64,000 nt of DNA from Cyanobium sp. CZS25K (GTDB lineage: Bacteria; Cyanobacteriota; Cyanobacteriia; PCC-6307; Cyanobiaceae): assembly GCA_030373325.1 (NCBI GenBank), contig JAUCZB010000016.1, positions 1-64,000 of the forward strand, written 5' to 3'. A program made the position numbers and the translations under genes. Below are positions 43,765-52,389 of this stretch, piece by piece; the first letter of the stretch is position 1; each line of letters starts with the position of its first letter. The notes beneath the pieces are model-generated. The model made no database searches. It was given only the letters and a program-made list of their open reading frames with translations, and had not been told where the DNA came from.

Positions 43765-44921
43765 GTCACGCCCCCAGCGGCCTTCGCATCGCCGTGGTGG
43801 GCGCCGGCAGTTCAGGCCTGCTGCTCTCGCTGATCCTGCAGCGCCAGGGCCACAGGGTGTCCCTGTTCGAGCGCTCAGGGCAGTTGCGCACCGAAGGCTG
43901 TGGAATCCTGCTCGTCAAGAGCGGTGTCGAAGCGGTCGCCGCAGCCGCGATCCCCGGCCTGCTTGACGACCTGCTGGCCGGAGGCCATTCCGTGCAGCGC
44001 TTCGTGTTTCGCAACCTGAGGGGCGATCTGATCGAAGCCAGCCCGGCCGAACGCGACGACGGAGACCTGCCTTCCCTGCTGATTCACCGTCGCGCCATTC
44101 TCGACGCCCTCTGGCGCCACCTTGATCCCGCCTGCTTCCAGGGCGATCGCTCACTCGTCTCCTGGAACCAGAGCGATGACGGCGTCGTGGCGCGCTTCGC
44201 CGATGGGCAGGAATGGACGGGAGATCTCCTGGTCGGGGCCGATGGGATCTTCTCGAGGGTGGCCGCCCTGCTGGCACCGGGGCGACGGTTGCAGTACCTG
44301 GGGGATCGGGTGTGGCGAGGGGTGGTGACGGACGAAACCTTCTGCACCAACGGGGATTTCTTTGTCTATGCCCGCGGCCGGGGTATCTACGCCAACTTCT
44401 TCGATCTGGGCCCCGATGGGGAGGGCCGGGGGCGCACCCACTGGGGCTTCTTCCAGGAGGAGGAGCTTCCGGGCGACCGCGAGACGCGGCAACGGCTGCT
44501 GGAGGAAGGCGTGCCGGCCGCCGCACTCGCCAAGCTGCCCGCCGATGCGGCGGCGGTGATCGCGGCCACGGCCCCGGAGGCGGTGGTCGCCAACTGGTCG
44601 TTCGACATCGATCCCCTGCCCACGCTCGTCAAGGGGCGGGTGGCCCTGATCGGTGATGCGGCCCACGCCATGAGTTCCTCCCAGGCCCGGGGGATGACGG
44701 CGGGACTGGAAGATGCGGTGGCGCTGGCGGCACGGCTTGCCCCCGGCGCCTCCGGCTCCCTCCTGGTAGCCCTGCAGGGCTACCAGGAGGAGAGGCTGCC
44801 GGTGGTTCACCGCTACCAGGAGCGCAGCCGCCAGGTCAGCCATCGCACGGGGCGGAAGCGCCCCCCGAACCGCGGGTCGGCAGGGGTCCATTCACCTGAG
44901 CAACAGCGAAAGATGTTGTGA
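43761..44921 (+). CDS. FAD-dependent monooxygenase (PHBH fold)
   Basis: A 386-residue flavoprotein hydroxylase. The FAD-binding GxGxxG is in IAVVGAGSSGLLLS, the DG motif in LLVGADGIFSRVA and the GD motif in VALIGDAAHAMSS. Such enzymes hydroxylate aromatic or polyene compounds; the substrate is unknown. The last 30 residues are basic and variable. It is coupled to the TerB-like gene. Confidence 0.85.
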   Translation: MSHAPSGLRIAVVGAGSSGLLLSLILQRQGHRVSLFERSGQLRTEGCGILLVKSGVEAVAAAAIPGLLDDLLAGGHSVQRFVFRNLRGDLIEASPAERDDGDLPSLLIHRRAILDALWRHLDPACFQGDRSLVSWNQSDDGVVARFADGQEWTGDLLVGADGIFSRVAALLAPGRRLQYLGDRVWRGVVTDETFCTNGDFFVYARGRGIYANFFDLGPDGEGRGRTHWGFFQEEELPGDRETRQRLLEEGVPAAALAKLPADAAAVIAATAPEAVVANWSFDIDPLPTLVKGRVALIGDAAHAMSSSQARGMTAGLEDAVALAARLAPGASGSLLVALQGYQEERLPVVHRYQERSRQVSHRTGRKRPPNRGSAGVHSPEQQRKML

Positions 44922-44981
44922 AGGTGACAGTTTGAATCTGGCACAGGGGGTGAGAATGGCCTTCTGTTTACGAGGCAAGAC

Positions 44982-45236
44982 GTGGCGATCTCCTTACCTC
45001 AGACCTCCCGTCTGCGCAGCAGCTCACAAGCCTGCCGCGCTTATCGGCTGGTGGATCAGCAGGGTGATCCCCATCCCATTCTCGACGACCTCTACGACTC
45101 CCTTGATGCCGCCTGGAGCGAAGCCATCAACTGGTGGCAAGAGGAATTCGGCCCGGTTCAGGGACCTGTCGGCATCGGGGTGGAGGTGAGCACCCTGAGC
45201 GGTGAGTGGCGCACCCTGCGCTACCCGGACAGCTGA
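44982..45236 (+). CDS. Small conserved-type hypothetical protein
   Basis: An 84-residue soluble protein beginning at GTG 44982. The middle LDDLYDSLDAAWSEAINWW and the end GIGVEVSTLSGEWRTLRYPDS look like a common short picocyanobacterial protein. No function is known. An overlapping frame from 44932 has shadow-like composition. Confidence 0.55.
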   Translation: MAISLPQTSRLRSSSQACRAYRLVDQQGDPHPILDDLYDSLDAAWSEAINWWQEEFGPVQGPVGIGVEVSTLSGEWRTLRYPDS

Positions 45237-45241
45237 GGGCC

Positions 45242-45520
45242 TCAGCCCACCTTTACACCCTTCCAGAAGGCCACCCGGCCACGGATGTTGCTGGCGGCTT
45301 CCTTCGGCTCCGGGTAGTACCAGACGGCATTGGGATTCTCCTTCCCGTCCACCACAAGGTCGTAATAGTGGGCTTCACCCTTCCAGCCGCACACCGAACG
45401 ATGGCTGGAGGGACGTATGCAGGCATGGTCCAGGGAATCCGCCGGGAAATAGGCGTTTCCTTCCACCGTCACGATGTCCTCGCTGCTGGCGATCACCGTT
45501 CCGTTCCAACTGGCCTGCAT
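45242..45520 (-). CDS. DUF427 family protein
   Basis: A 92-residue protein with the DUF427 pattern: a start like ASWNGTVIASSED, AYFPADSL, HRSVCGWKGEAHYYDL, then WYYPEPKEAASNIRGRVAFW. The family is a small beta-barrel of unclear function. It converges with the gene at 44982. Confidence 0.88.
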   Translation of the reverse strand: MQASWNGTVIASSEDIVTVEGNAYFPADSLDHACIRPSSHRSVCGWKGEAHYYDLVVDGKENPNAVWYYPEPKEAASNIRGRVAFWKGVKVG

Positions 45521-45566
45521 CGTCGATGGCTTCAGAGATGCACCATTCTGACGCCCCCTGATCGGC

Positions 45567-46142
45567 TTACCAATCGTTCGGCTGGTAGATCCGCAAGGTG
45601 CCCACCCCCACCGGGCTGGGTACCGGATCGGGGCCGGCTGGAATCGCCGACACCTGAAACAGATAGGTGTCAGCCTGGATCGGGTTGAACCAGGGCCGCA
45701 GGGAAACCGTGACGGTTGTCCCGGGGGGAATGGGCTCGGGGAAGCTGAGGTTGAAGCGCCGGGCCCCGGGTTCGAAGCTGGCCTGGACGGGAACCCGACG
45801 CCCCTCGCGGCGGGGGACCCCGAGAAAGGCCCGGGTCCGCTCGACGGCGAAGGGGAACTGCCAGTCAGCCCCGCGGACCTGCTGAATGGTCATGCCTCCG
45901 AGGGAGGCACCCGCCTGATCATCGAGGCTGAGGGTGAAAAAGTACTCCGCCGGGGATTGCCCCGCGTTGGTGGTGTAGCTGGTGAGGGCGACCTTCCATG
46001 GGGCCCGTACGAACTGGGTGCGGCCGCCCACCTCCAGGGCGTGGGCTGCGGGCAGGGCTGCCGCCAGCATCAGCGTCAGGGCCGCCATCGGCAGGGATCG
46101 GGAGCGCCCCCCCAGGAGAGCTGGACACGAAGGGGGTGCCAT
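45567..46142 (-). CDS. DUF2808 secreted protein
   Basis: A 191-residue cyanobacterial DUF2808 protein. An N-terminal signal peptide (MAALTLMLAAALPAAHALE) leads to a beta-rich mature part with FVRAPWKVALTSYTTNAGQSPAEYFFTL and VSLRPWFNPIQADTYLFQV. It is probably periplasmic or outer-envelope; function unknown. Start ATG 46142 or the internal ATG at 46088. Confidence 0.83.
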   Translation of the reverse strand: MAPPSCPALLGGRSRSLPMAALTLMLAAALPAAHALEVGGRTQFVRAPWKVALTSYTTNAGQSPAEYFFTLSLDDQAGASLGGMTIQQVRGADWQFPFAVERTRAFLGVPRREGRRVPVQASFEPGARRFNLSFPEPIPPGTTVTVSLRPWFNPIQADTYLFQVSAIPAGPDPVPSPVGVGTLRIYQPNDW

Positions 46143-46168
46143 GGCCACCTCGAGCGACGGCCCCAACG

Positions 46169-47449
46169 CTAAGGGGACACCCGCAGGGAGGGGTTCGCGG
46201 CGGCAAGGAAAGGAGCCGGATCCTGATCGCGACGATGCCGAACCGGGATCGGTTCCCCCGGCGCCGAGGGGTCGGACGGATCGAGGCAGGCGGTGGCCTC
46301 CAGGGAGCGGCGCAGCAACCGGGCCGCATGCAGCGGCATGTCCCGGGGAACGCTGATCCTGTCGCGGAGATAACGCAGTCCCCTGGCTGATCCAGCCGGC
46401 GGCGGACAATCCCTGCCGGTGATCAGGTGGGTGAGCGCGCAGCGCAACGGGCGATCCAGCCCGGCCGGCCCCAGGGGATTGCGCGCCAGCAGAGGGCCCC
46501 GGTGCCGCAGCACCCTGGCGAGGGCAACGGCGGCCGCATCAGCCGGCTCGCTCTGGCTGGTTTCGGGATCAAGGCCGGGTGGGGTCACCACCGGCCAGGG
46601 GCCGATGTCGATCCGCTCGGCCAGCTCCCGCTGCTCGCGCGTGCCGCTGGCATGACAGCCCCCCATCTGGGGAGGCAGGTCGTGGGCGTGGGTGTGGAAG
46701 TCGCTCTGGGTGCCCAGATAGGTGGAGCGCTCCTCAAGGGCCCTGAACCAGCGATCGATGGCGGGGTGACGGTCCCGCAGCAGGTAGCCCTTGTAGTAGG
46801 CCAGGCTGGCGTTCATCCGCTCGACGTAGGGCACGAAGATCAGATCCACCGTGCCCAGCTCCCCCAGCAGAAAGGGTCCGGGTGCGGCGGAGAGGGCGCG
46901 CGCGAAGCGTTCGGCGAAGCGCTCGAAGCCCTCCTGGCCACGGGCCTCATCGCCCGCCCCATGGCTCGGGACGCAAAGCCACTGGCACCAGGCCCGGAAC
47001 AACTGACGCTCCAGCTGGCGCAGGGGGAGCGCCTGGGGCGCGTGCATTCCCAGGCCCAGGGGCCCAAAGGCCCGCTCCAGGGCCTCGAGAATGTGGTCGC
47101 TTTCGGTGATCAGACGGCCATCCAGCTCAAGGGCCGGCAGCATGCCGCCGCGCACCAGGTCGGTGTACCAGGGTTCCTTCTGCCCGTAGCAGAACATCGT
47201 CACCTTGCGGATCCGGTACGGCACCCGACGCTCCTCAAGCCACAGCCAGACCTTCTGGCAGTAGGGACACCAGGCGTGATGGTCGCGGTAGAGCGTGACC
47301 CGGACCTCATCTTCCGGGCGGCCGAAAAGCCGCAGCAGGGCCTGGGAGCTGGTGGACCCCGCCGTCGGATCCGTTACCGCCGGCGCCGCATCCCTGGCCA
47401 GCGCCCCCCAGTCCAACGGCTCGCAAAACATGCTGTCGGGGCCGGCCAT
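46169..47449 (-). CDS. Glutathione S-transferase-family protein
   Basis: A 426-residue protein. The thioredoxin-like N-domain carries CPYCQKVWLWLEERRVPY and the cis-Pro/Glu-Ser region MLPALELDGRLITESDHIL. A helical GST C-domain follows (RAWCQWLCVPSHG to YLLRDRHPAIDRWFRAL). At least 100 further residues extend beyond a standard GST, including a conserved-looking HTHAHDLPPQMGGCH. It probably uses glutathione; substrate unknown. Confidence 0.8.
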   Translation of the reverse strand: MAGPDSMFCEPLDWGALARDAAPAVTDPTAGSTSSQALLRLFGRPEDEVRVTLYRDHHAWCPYCQKVWLWLEERRVPYRIRKVTMFCYGQKEPWYTDLVRGGMLPALELDGRLITESDHILEALERAFGPLGLGMHAPQALPLRQLERQLFRAWCQWLCVPSHGAGDEARGQEGFERFAERFARALSAAPGPFLLGELGTVDLIFVPYVERMNASLAYYKGYLLRDRHPAIDRWFRALEERSTYLGTQSDFHTHAHDLPPQMGGCHASGTREQRELAERIDIGPWPVVTPPGLDPETSQSEPADAAAVALARVLRHRGPLLARNPLGPAGLDRPLRCALTHLITGRDCPPPAGSARGLRYLRDRISVPRDMPLHAARLLRRSLEATACLDPSDPSAPGEPIPVRHRRDQDPAPFLAAANPSLRVSP

Positions 47450-47567
47450 GGAGGGGCAAATGGGCCGATCAGCCTAGGCAACGCTGCGTGGGGGCGCTCT
47501 CAGCGCTGCTCGCAGCGCCAGAGACAGCGAACCTAAAGTCTGGGAACCTCGCTCCCCTGCAGCACCC

Positions 47568-48086
47568 ATGTTCGATGCCTTCACCAAGCTTGTCGCCCAG
47601 GCCGATGCCCGCGGCGAATTCCTCAGCCCCGGTCAGATCGATGCCCTGGGAGCGATGGTGGCCGAGAGCAACAAGCGGATGGACACCGTCAACCGCATCA
47701 CCTCCAACGCCTCCAAGATCGTCACCAACGCGGCCCGCGACCTGTTCGATCAGCAGCCCGCTCTGATCGCCCCCGGTGGCAATGCCTACACCCATCGCCG
47801 CATGGCCGCCTGCCTGCGTGACATGGAGATCGTCCTGCGCTACATCACCTACGCGATCTTCACCGGTGACGCCTCCGTCCTTGAGGACCGCTGCCTCAAC
47901 GGCCTGCGCGAAACCTATCTGGCCCTGGGCGTTCCCGGTGCTTCGGTGGCCGAAGGCATCCGCAAGATGAAGGACGCCGCCATCGCCATCGCCAGTGATC
48001 GCAACGGCATCACCCAGGGGGACTGCGCTGCTCTGATGTCCGAAGTCGGCACCTACTTCGATCGCGCCGCCGCCGCCGTCGCCTGA
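47568..48086 (+). CDS. cpcB: C-phycocyanin beta subunit, without an alpha partner
   Basis: A 172-residue beta phycocyanin of full length, starting [20 protein letters not shown]. Both bilin-attachment cysteines are present: the one in [11 protein letters not shown] (Cys-84 region) and the one in [13 protein letters not shown] (Cys-153/155 region). It would carry two phycocyanobilins in the phycobilisome rod. Normally cpcB is followed at once by cpcA; here a terminator follows 26 bases after the stop and no cpcA is within the window. It may be an extra or relocated copy. Confidence 0.93.
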   Translation: MFDAFTKLVAQADARGEFLSPGQIDALGAMVAESNKRMDTVNRITSNASKIVTNAARDLFDQQPALIAPGGNAYTHRRMAACLRDMEIVLRYITYAIFTGDASVLEDRCLNGLRETYLALGVPGASVAEGIRKMKDAAIAIASDRNGITQGDCAALMSEVGTYFDRAAAAVA

Positions 48087-48112
48087 TTCCGGTTGTCCAC
48101 TGCCGACACCTC

Positions 48113-48137
48113 GCCGGGAGTCACTCCCGGCTTTTTT
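48113..48137 (+). terminator. Rho-independent terminator of cpcB
   Basis: The stem GCCGGGAG / CTCCCGGC with a three-base loop (TCA) is followed by six T residues. It ends the cpcB transcript, confirming that cpcB is a single-gene unit here. Confidence 0.9.
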
Positions 48138-48521
48138 GTGACCGTTCGCTGGCCGGACAGCGGGATTGTTCTTTTCGCTACACAGCCATCCTTCCCCTGC
48201 CCTGAAGGTGCTTTTTTCCTTTCCAAGCTTTTTTACGCCTCTGATGCCAAGGTCCTCGAAGGATGGGCGGCAATTTCCAGCCACGCCCCCAAGGTCCTCC
48301 GCCGTGGGCCGTCGGGATGGTTCCAGGTTTGCCATTCCGCTCGATCCCCCGCCAGCGATCGCCTGGGGCGGGGATCCGATCCAGATAGGCATCCTTCATC
48401 CGCTCTTCTCTTGCCGCTCCGTTCATATTGAGGCAGCCATTCTGTTCGATTCTTTTTCCACACCAACGCCCCGTCTGACACGGGAGCCAGCAAGACAGAG
48501 ATCCTGGTCTTCATTCCCGCC
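48138..48521. other. Intergenic stretch between cpcB and the ammonium-transporter remnant
   Basis: No gene is supported. The stretch is richer in A/T than its flanks, has T-rich runs near 48210-48235, one HIP1 octamer near 48355, and GTT-N8-TAC at 48168-48181, one base from an NtcA site. It may be what is left of an ammonium-transporter gene and its promoter. Confidence 0.4.
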
Positions 48522-48767
48522 ATGAAAGCGTTTGTTCCTGCCCATACCTTCCCCGGTTCCAGGGTGATCATGGAGGCGCCGTGTTACATCGGGCTGTGGA
48601 TCACCGGAATGAAAGCCGTTCCAGCCACCACTTGGTTTACGGCTCTGGAAACTGCTATGGTTCTAGCGATTCTCGGTGCGCTGATGCCCCTTCGCGTCAG
48701 TCACGAAGAGGAAGAACGCGGACTCGACCGCGGACTCGACTTCGTATCTCACGGAGAAGAGGCGTAA
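48522..48767 (+). pseudogene. Apparent C-terminal remnant of an ammonium transporter (Amt)
   Basis: The frame could encode 81 residues. The last part has a hydrophobic stretch (TALETAMVLAILGAL) and then the tail LRVSHEEEERGLD...SHGEEA. That tail follows the Amt/AmtB C-terminal pattern L-R-V-x-x-E-E-E-x-x-G-L-D-x-x-x-H-G-E. The eleven-helix body is missing. A 12-base tandem duplication inside the tail gives GLDRGLDF. Lying 31 bases before a PII gene fits the usual amt-glnK pairing. I read it as a decayed gene. Confidence 0.55.
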
Positions 48768-48798
48768 GACCCCATGACCAACTAAGGCCTGCAACTCC

Positions 48799-49137
48799 AT
48801 GAAAATGATCACGGCAATGGTTCGCCCTTCCAAGGTCGATGCCATCAAGACAGCCCTCGTCGCCCTCGACATCATCGGCATGACGGTCACCGACTCCCGC
48901 GGGTTCGGTCGCCAGAAAGGCCAGGTCGAGCACTACCGGGGTACGGAGTTCACTGTCGAGTTCCTTCCCAAGGCGAGGATTGAGATCGTCCTTCCTTCCG
49001 CCAAACTGGAGGCCGCGGTCGCCGCCATCACCGAGGCCGCCCACACCGGCGAAATCGGCGACGGCAAGCTGTTCGTCACTCCGGTGGAATCGGTTGTCCG
49101 GATCCGCACCGGCGAGTCCGGCGAAGCCACCCTCTGA
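48799..49137 (+). CDS. glnB: PII nitrogen-regulatory protein, GlnK-like paralogue
   Basis: A 112-residue PII protein. Conserved elements are RGFGRQKGQ, the T-loop HYRGTEFTVEFLP and the C-terminal GEIGDGKLFVTPV with VVRIRTGE. In the T-loop Ser49 (phosphorylated in canonical cyanobacterial GlnB) is Thr and Tyr51 is Phe. This therefore looks like a second PII rather than the main one. It would bind ATP/ADP and 2-oxoglutarate and regulate a partner; the adjacent apparent amt remnant suggests that the ancestral partner was an ammonium channel. Confidence 0.9.
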   Translation: MKMITAMVRPSKVDAIKTALVALDIIGMTVTDSRGFGRQKGQVEHYRGTEFTVEFLPKARIEIVLPSAKLEAAVAAITEAAHTGEIGDGKLFVTPVESVVRIRTGESGEATL

Positions 49138-49172
49138 GCAGCGGTCCCAATCCCCTGCACTTCCATCACCAG

Positions 49173-49203
49173 GAGCTGGCCATGGCGGTCAGCTCTTTTT
49201 TTA
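49173..49203 (+). terminator. Rho-independent terminator after the PII gene
   Basis: GAGCTGGCC pairs with GGTCAGCTC (one G-T pair) around a five-base loop, followed by a run of about eight T residues. It begins 36 bases after the PII stop. Confidence 0.88.
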
Positions 49204-49285
49204 TGGCGACCACCCGGCACCCCTGGGGCCCCTGCTCCTGCCGTCCGCCAGGATGCCTCACCTGCCCCTGGAGCCGCCGCCGGCC

Positions 49286-50005
49286 ATGGACCAGCCCCGC
49301 ACCCTGCTGATCAGCGGCGCCGGCCGGGGCATCGGCCGCTCGATCGCAGAACGGGCCCTGGCGGAGGGACATCGGCTCAGCCTCGGCGTGCGCGATCCCT
49401 CCGGGCTGCCGGAAGGCCCGCTCATCGAAGCCGTCCGCCTGAGGCCCGATCGGGTGTTTCTGCATCCCTACGACGCCCGCGAACCCCGCCAGGCGAGGGA
49501 CTGGGTGGAGGCCACCCTGGCCCATTTCGGCGCCATCGACGGGCTGATCCACTGCGCAGGGGTGTTCTCCCGGGTGGGCCTGCTGTTCGAGCCCGGCCAG
49601 GAGCGCGAGATCGACGATCTCTGGCGCGTCAATCTGATGGGTCCCTGGTGGCTCACCAGGGCCGCCTGGCCAGCACTGGTGGCCAGCGGCGACGGGCGGG
49701 TGATCACCCTGGTGTCGATGAGCGGCCAGAGGGTGAAGGGCTCCCTGGCGGCCTATCCCTGCAGCAAGTTCGCCCTGATGGGCCTGTGCCAGTCGATGCG
49801 CAACGAGGGCTGGAACGCCGGCATCCGGGTGACGGCGATCTGCCCGGGCTGGGTCAACACTTCCATGGCCTCCCAGGTGAAGGCGCTGGCAGCCGAAGCC
49901 ATGACCCAGCCCGAGGATCTGGCCACCCTCACGGCCCAGTTGCTGCGCCTGCCCGCCAGCGCCGTGCCCTTCGAGCTGAAGATCAACTGCCAGCTGGAGA
50001 CCTGA
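49286..50005 (+). CDS. Short-chain dehydrogenase/reductase
   Basis: A 239-residue classical SDR. The cofactor motif is ISGAGRGIGRSIAE, the HCAG strand is GLIHCAGVFSR, and the active site has Ser in LVSMSG and Y-x-x-x-K in YPCSKFAL. The substrate is unknown. The start at ATG 49286 places the cofactor motif eight residues in; an ATG at 49253 would add eleven residues. Confidence 0.87.
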   Translation: MDQPRTLLISGAGRGIGRSIAERALAEGHRLSLGVRDPSGLPEGPLIEAVRLRPDRVFLHPYDAREPRQARDWVEATLAHFGAIDGLIHCAGVFSRVGLLFEPGQEREIDDLWRVNLMGPWWLTRAAWPALVASGDGRVITLVSMSGQRVKGSLAAYPCSKFALMGLCQSMRNEGWNAGIRVTAICPGWVNTSMASQVKALAAEAMTQPEDLATLTAQLLRLPASAVPFELKINCQLET

Positions 50006-50011
50006 AACCGC

Positions 50012-51427
50012 TCAGATCAGCCGCGATCCGGAGGCTGCCCGGCGCTGGGCGGGATCAAACACCGCCGCCACGGTGCGAATCAGCCAGCGGCCTGAGGCGG
50101 TCACCTCCACCACGCCCAGGCCATCGGCCTCGCTGAGCCGCACCAGGCCATCCTCCGCCAGGGCCTTCAGATCGGTCCATTCGCAGGCGAAGCGCTCCGG
50201 ATCGATCGCCACCCGGAAATGGCACATCACCTCCCTGATCAGCTCCCGCCGCTCCAGCACCTCTGGATCGGTGACCACCAGCCCCCGCTCCACCGGCAGC
50301 TGGCCGGCGGCGATGCGGGCCGTGTAGGCCTTCAGATCCCGCAGGTTCTGGCTGAACAGCCCGGGGAACTGGCTGATCGCCGTGGGGCCCACCCCCAGCA
50401 GCTCCAGCTCGCCGCCGGTGGTGTAGCCCTGGAAGTTGCGGTGCAGGCGTCCCTGGCGGGCCGCGACGGCCAGGCTGTCGCCGGAGAGGGCGTAGTGATC
50501 CATGCCGATGGCGTCGTAGCCACAGCCGCCCAGGCGGGCGGCGGCCCGCTCCAGCATCTGCAGCCGCTGCCGCTGGGAGGGCAGATCCTGCGGCGCGATC
50601 TTGCGCTGCAGGGGCAGCTGCTCCGGCAGATAGGCGAAGGAGAACAGGGACACCCGATCGGGGCGCAGGTCCTGCACCAGGGCCAGGGTGGCCTCGAAAC
50701 GCTCCGGCGTCTGGAGCGGCAGACCGCAGATCAGATCGACGTTGACGCTGGCGAAGCCCGCCTCCCGCATCCAGGCCATGGCCCGGCGCAGCTGATCCAC
50801 CGGCACCACCCGGTTGACCGCCTGCTGAACCTGGGGGTCGGCATCCTGAATGCCGAAGCTGATCCGGGAGAAGCCCAGGCGGCGCAGGGCGACGACGTCC
50901 TCCCGGCTGAGGGCCTCCGGATTCACCTCGATGGAGGCCTCCAGGTCGTCCTCCAGATCAAAGTGACGCTCGATCAACCTCCAGAGGCTCTCGCGCTCGG
51001 GGATCGTCAGGTAGTTGGGGGTGCCCCCGCCCCAGTGGAGCTGGGCGAGGCGCCGCCGCTGGGCGGAGCGGCGCGAAATCAGCTCCAGTTCGGCGGCCAG
51101 GGCCTCCAGGTAGGGAACCACCACCTTCGAACCGGCGCCGGTGGTGATGCGGTTGCAGCCGCAGAACCAGCAGGCGTTGCGGCAGAAGGGCACATGCACG
51201 TAGAGCGACAGCGGCTCCTCCGTGGGGCGGGCCAGCTGGGTCTCGAGGTCGGCTGCCGTGACACCGCCGTGAAAGGTCGCGGCCGTGGGGTAGCTCGTGT
51301 AACGGGGTACGGGCCGGTCGTGCTTGAGCAGCAGATCGATCGTGGTGGCTGGGAGCGATGAAGCGCTGGGCGCAGAAACGGTGGGCGATGAAGCGGTGGG
51401 CGATGAAGCGGTGGCCGCTGGGGTCAT
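50012..51427 (-). CDS. hemN: Oxygen-independent coproporphyrinogen III oxidase
   Basis: A 471-residue radical SAM enzyme. The cluster motif CRNACWFCGC (C-x3-C-x2-C), the start PRYTSYPTA and LHWGGGTPNYL are typical of HemN. It oxidises coproporphyrinogen III to protoporphyrinogen IX without oxygen. It lies 53 bases after the heme oxygenase gene, as in the known low-oxygen cluster (acsF2, ho2, hemN) of other cyanobacteria. The first 25 residues are Ala/Ser/Thr-rich and encoded by a short tandem DNA repeat. Confidence 0.92.
   Translation of the reverse strand: MTPAATASSPTASSPTVSAPSASSLPATTIDLLLKHDRPVPRYTSYPTAATFHGGVTAADLETQLARPTEEPLSLYVHVPFCRNACWFCGCNRITTGAGSKVVVPYLEALAAELELISRRSAQRRRLAQLHWGGGTPNYLTIPERESLWRLIERHFDLEDDLEASIEVNPEALSREDVVALRRLGFSRISFGIQDADPQVQQAVNRVVPVDQLRRAMAWMREAGFASVNVDLICGLPLQTPERFEATLALVQDLRPDRVSLFSFAYLPEQLPLQRKIAPQDLPSQRQRLQMLERAAARLGGCGYDAIGMDHYALSGDSLAVAARQGRLHRNFQGYTTGGELELLGVGPTAISQFPGLFSQNLRDLKAYTARIAAGQLPVERGLVVTDPEVLERRELIREVMCHFRVAIDPERFACEWTDLKALAEDGLVRLSEADGLGVVEVTASGRWLIRTVAAVFDPAQRRAASGSRLI
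51380..51416. repeat. 15-bp tandem repeat in the hemN N-terminal region
   Basis: GGTGGGCGATGAAGC occurs twice in a row, with a partial third copy and a degenerate earlier copy. Read on the minus strand it gives the repeated peptide TASSP. The length is a multiple of three, so copy-number change would not break the gene. Confidence 0.85.
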
Positions 51428-51480
51428 GGGTGAGGAGTCGCAGGGGGGATGGAGCCGACGGGGGCGGGGGGATGGGGTGA

Positions 51481-52197
51481 TCAGCGCCTGGACGGGACGG
51501 CCTCCACTGACGTCCCCAGATCGGCCAGCTCCGCCAGCAACCGCTGGGTGTCGAGGAACGCAACCACCGATTCGTCCAGCAGCTCCGCCTCTTCGACTGC
51601 GCTGAGGTCGAGCTGCTCGAAGGCCTCGTGCAGCGCCTGCTTCAGCGCGGAGATGGGACGCTGGAACTGCCAGAAGCGCAGACTGGGCAGGCCCTGTCTC
51701 GCAAGGATCGCATTGGCCTGCTCGGCCAGCTGCTGCCCGCCGGAGAGGTCGCCGCCATAGCGCACATAGACGTGAGCCATGAAGCGGTGCGGAGCCTGCC
51801 GGACCAGGCCCTGCAGCTCCGCCATCCAGTCACGGGCCGCGGCGGAGGCCGGCGTGGCCGGGATGGCGCCCAGCATGGCGATGTCCTGCTGCAGGGCCTG
51901 GCTGCGGGCCAGGTCGGCCCAGGGAAAGGCGTCCGCCCCCAGGGCGGACGCCAGCGCGGGGCCGTGCTCCTCGATCAGGGCGTAGGCGGGAGCCAGGGCA
52001 CGGATCAGGGCCGCCAGCTGGAGGGGACTGGCCTCGCCCGCCAGCAGGGCCCGGGAGAAGGTCATGCCTTCGGCCTGGTGATGGGCGGCACCGATGCGGG
52101 CGTGGAGCCGACGCACCCGGGGGCCGAAACCCTTGCGCGCGGCGACATCGGCAGGTCTGGCGTGGTCGGAGATGGCGGCAGGGATGGCGGTGGTCAT
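51481..52197 (-). CDS. ho2: Heme oxygenase (biliverdin-forming)
   Basis: A 238-residue all-helical heme oxygenase. The proximal His is in IGAAHHQAEGMTF. The distal-helix Gly motif is in VYVRYGGDLSGGQQLAEQ, close to the usual YLGDLSGGQ. It opens heme to biliverdin, the precursor of phycobilins. ATG 52197 is preferred to 52242 because the latter would put the palindrome at 52248-52257 only six bases before the start. It precedes hemN in one operon. Confidence 0.9.
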   Translation of the reverse strand: MTTAIPAAISDHARPADVAARKGFGPRVRRLHARIGAAHHQAEGMTFSRALLAGEASPLQLAALIRALAPAYALIEEHGPALASALGADAFPWADLARSQALQQDIAMLGAIPATPASAAARDWMAELQGLVRQAPHRFMAHVYVRYGGDLSGGQQLAEQANAILARQGLPSLRFWQFQRPISALKQALHEAFEQLDLSAVEEAELLDESVVAFLDTQRLLAELADLGTSVEAVPSRR

Positions 52198-52247
52198 GGG
52201 GAACGAGGCCGTGGAGGGAACGGGCCCGGAAGGGGCGCTCATGGATA

Positions 52248-52257
52248 CGTTATAACG
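52248..52257. promoter_or_regulatory. Palindrome CGTTATAACG upstream of heme oxygenase
   Basis: A perfect ten-base palindrome 50 bases before the chosen heme oxygenase start. A nine-of-ten match, CGTCATAACG, lies upstream of acsF at 54386. GTTTCCAC-type motifs also occur near both. Shared operators would link the two transcripts of the cluster; the binding protein is inferred, not shown. Confidence 0.5.
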
Positions 52258-52389
52258 CTACTGTTTTCCCATGCTTCTGTGGAAACAATTTCGTTGCAAC
52301 CCTCCCACCGCCCTTGTCCCCCCCCTCCCCGGTCACCCTCCCCTGCGACGCCGTCGAGCACCGCTCCGCTGCGCTCCCTGTCCATCCTG

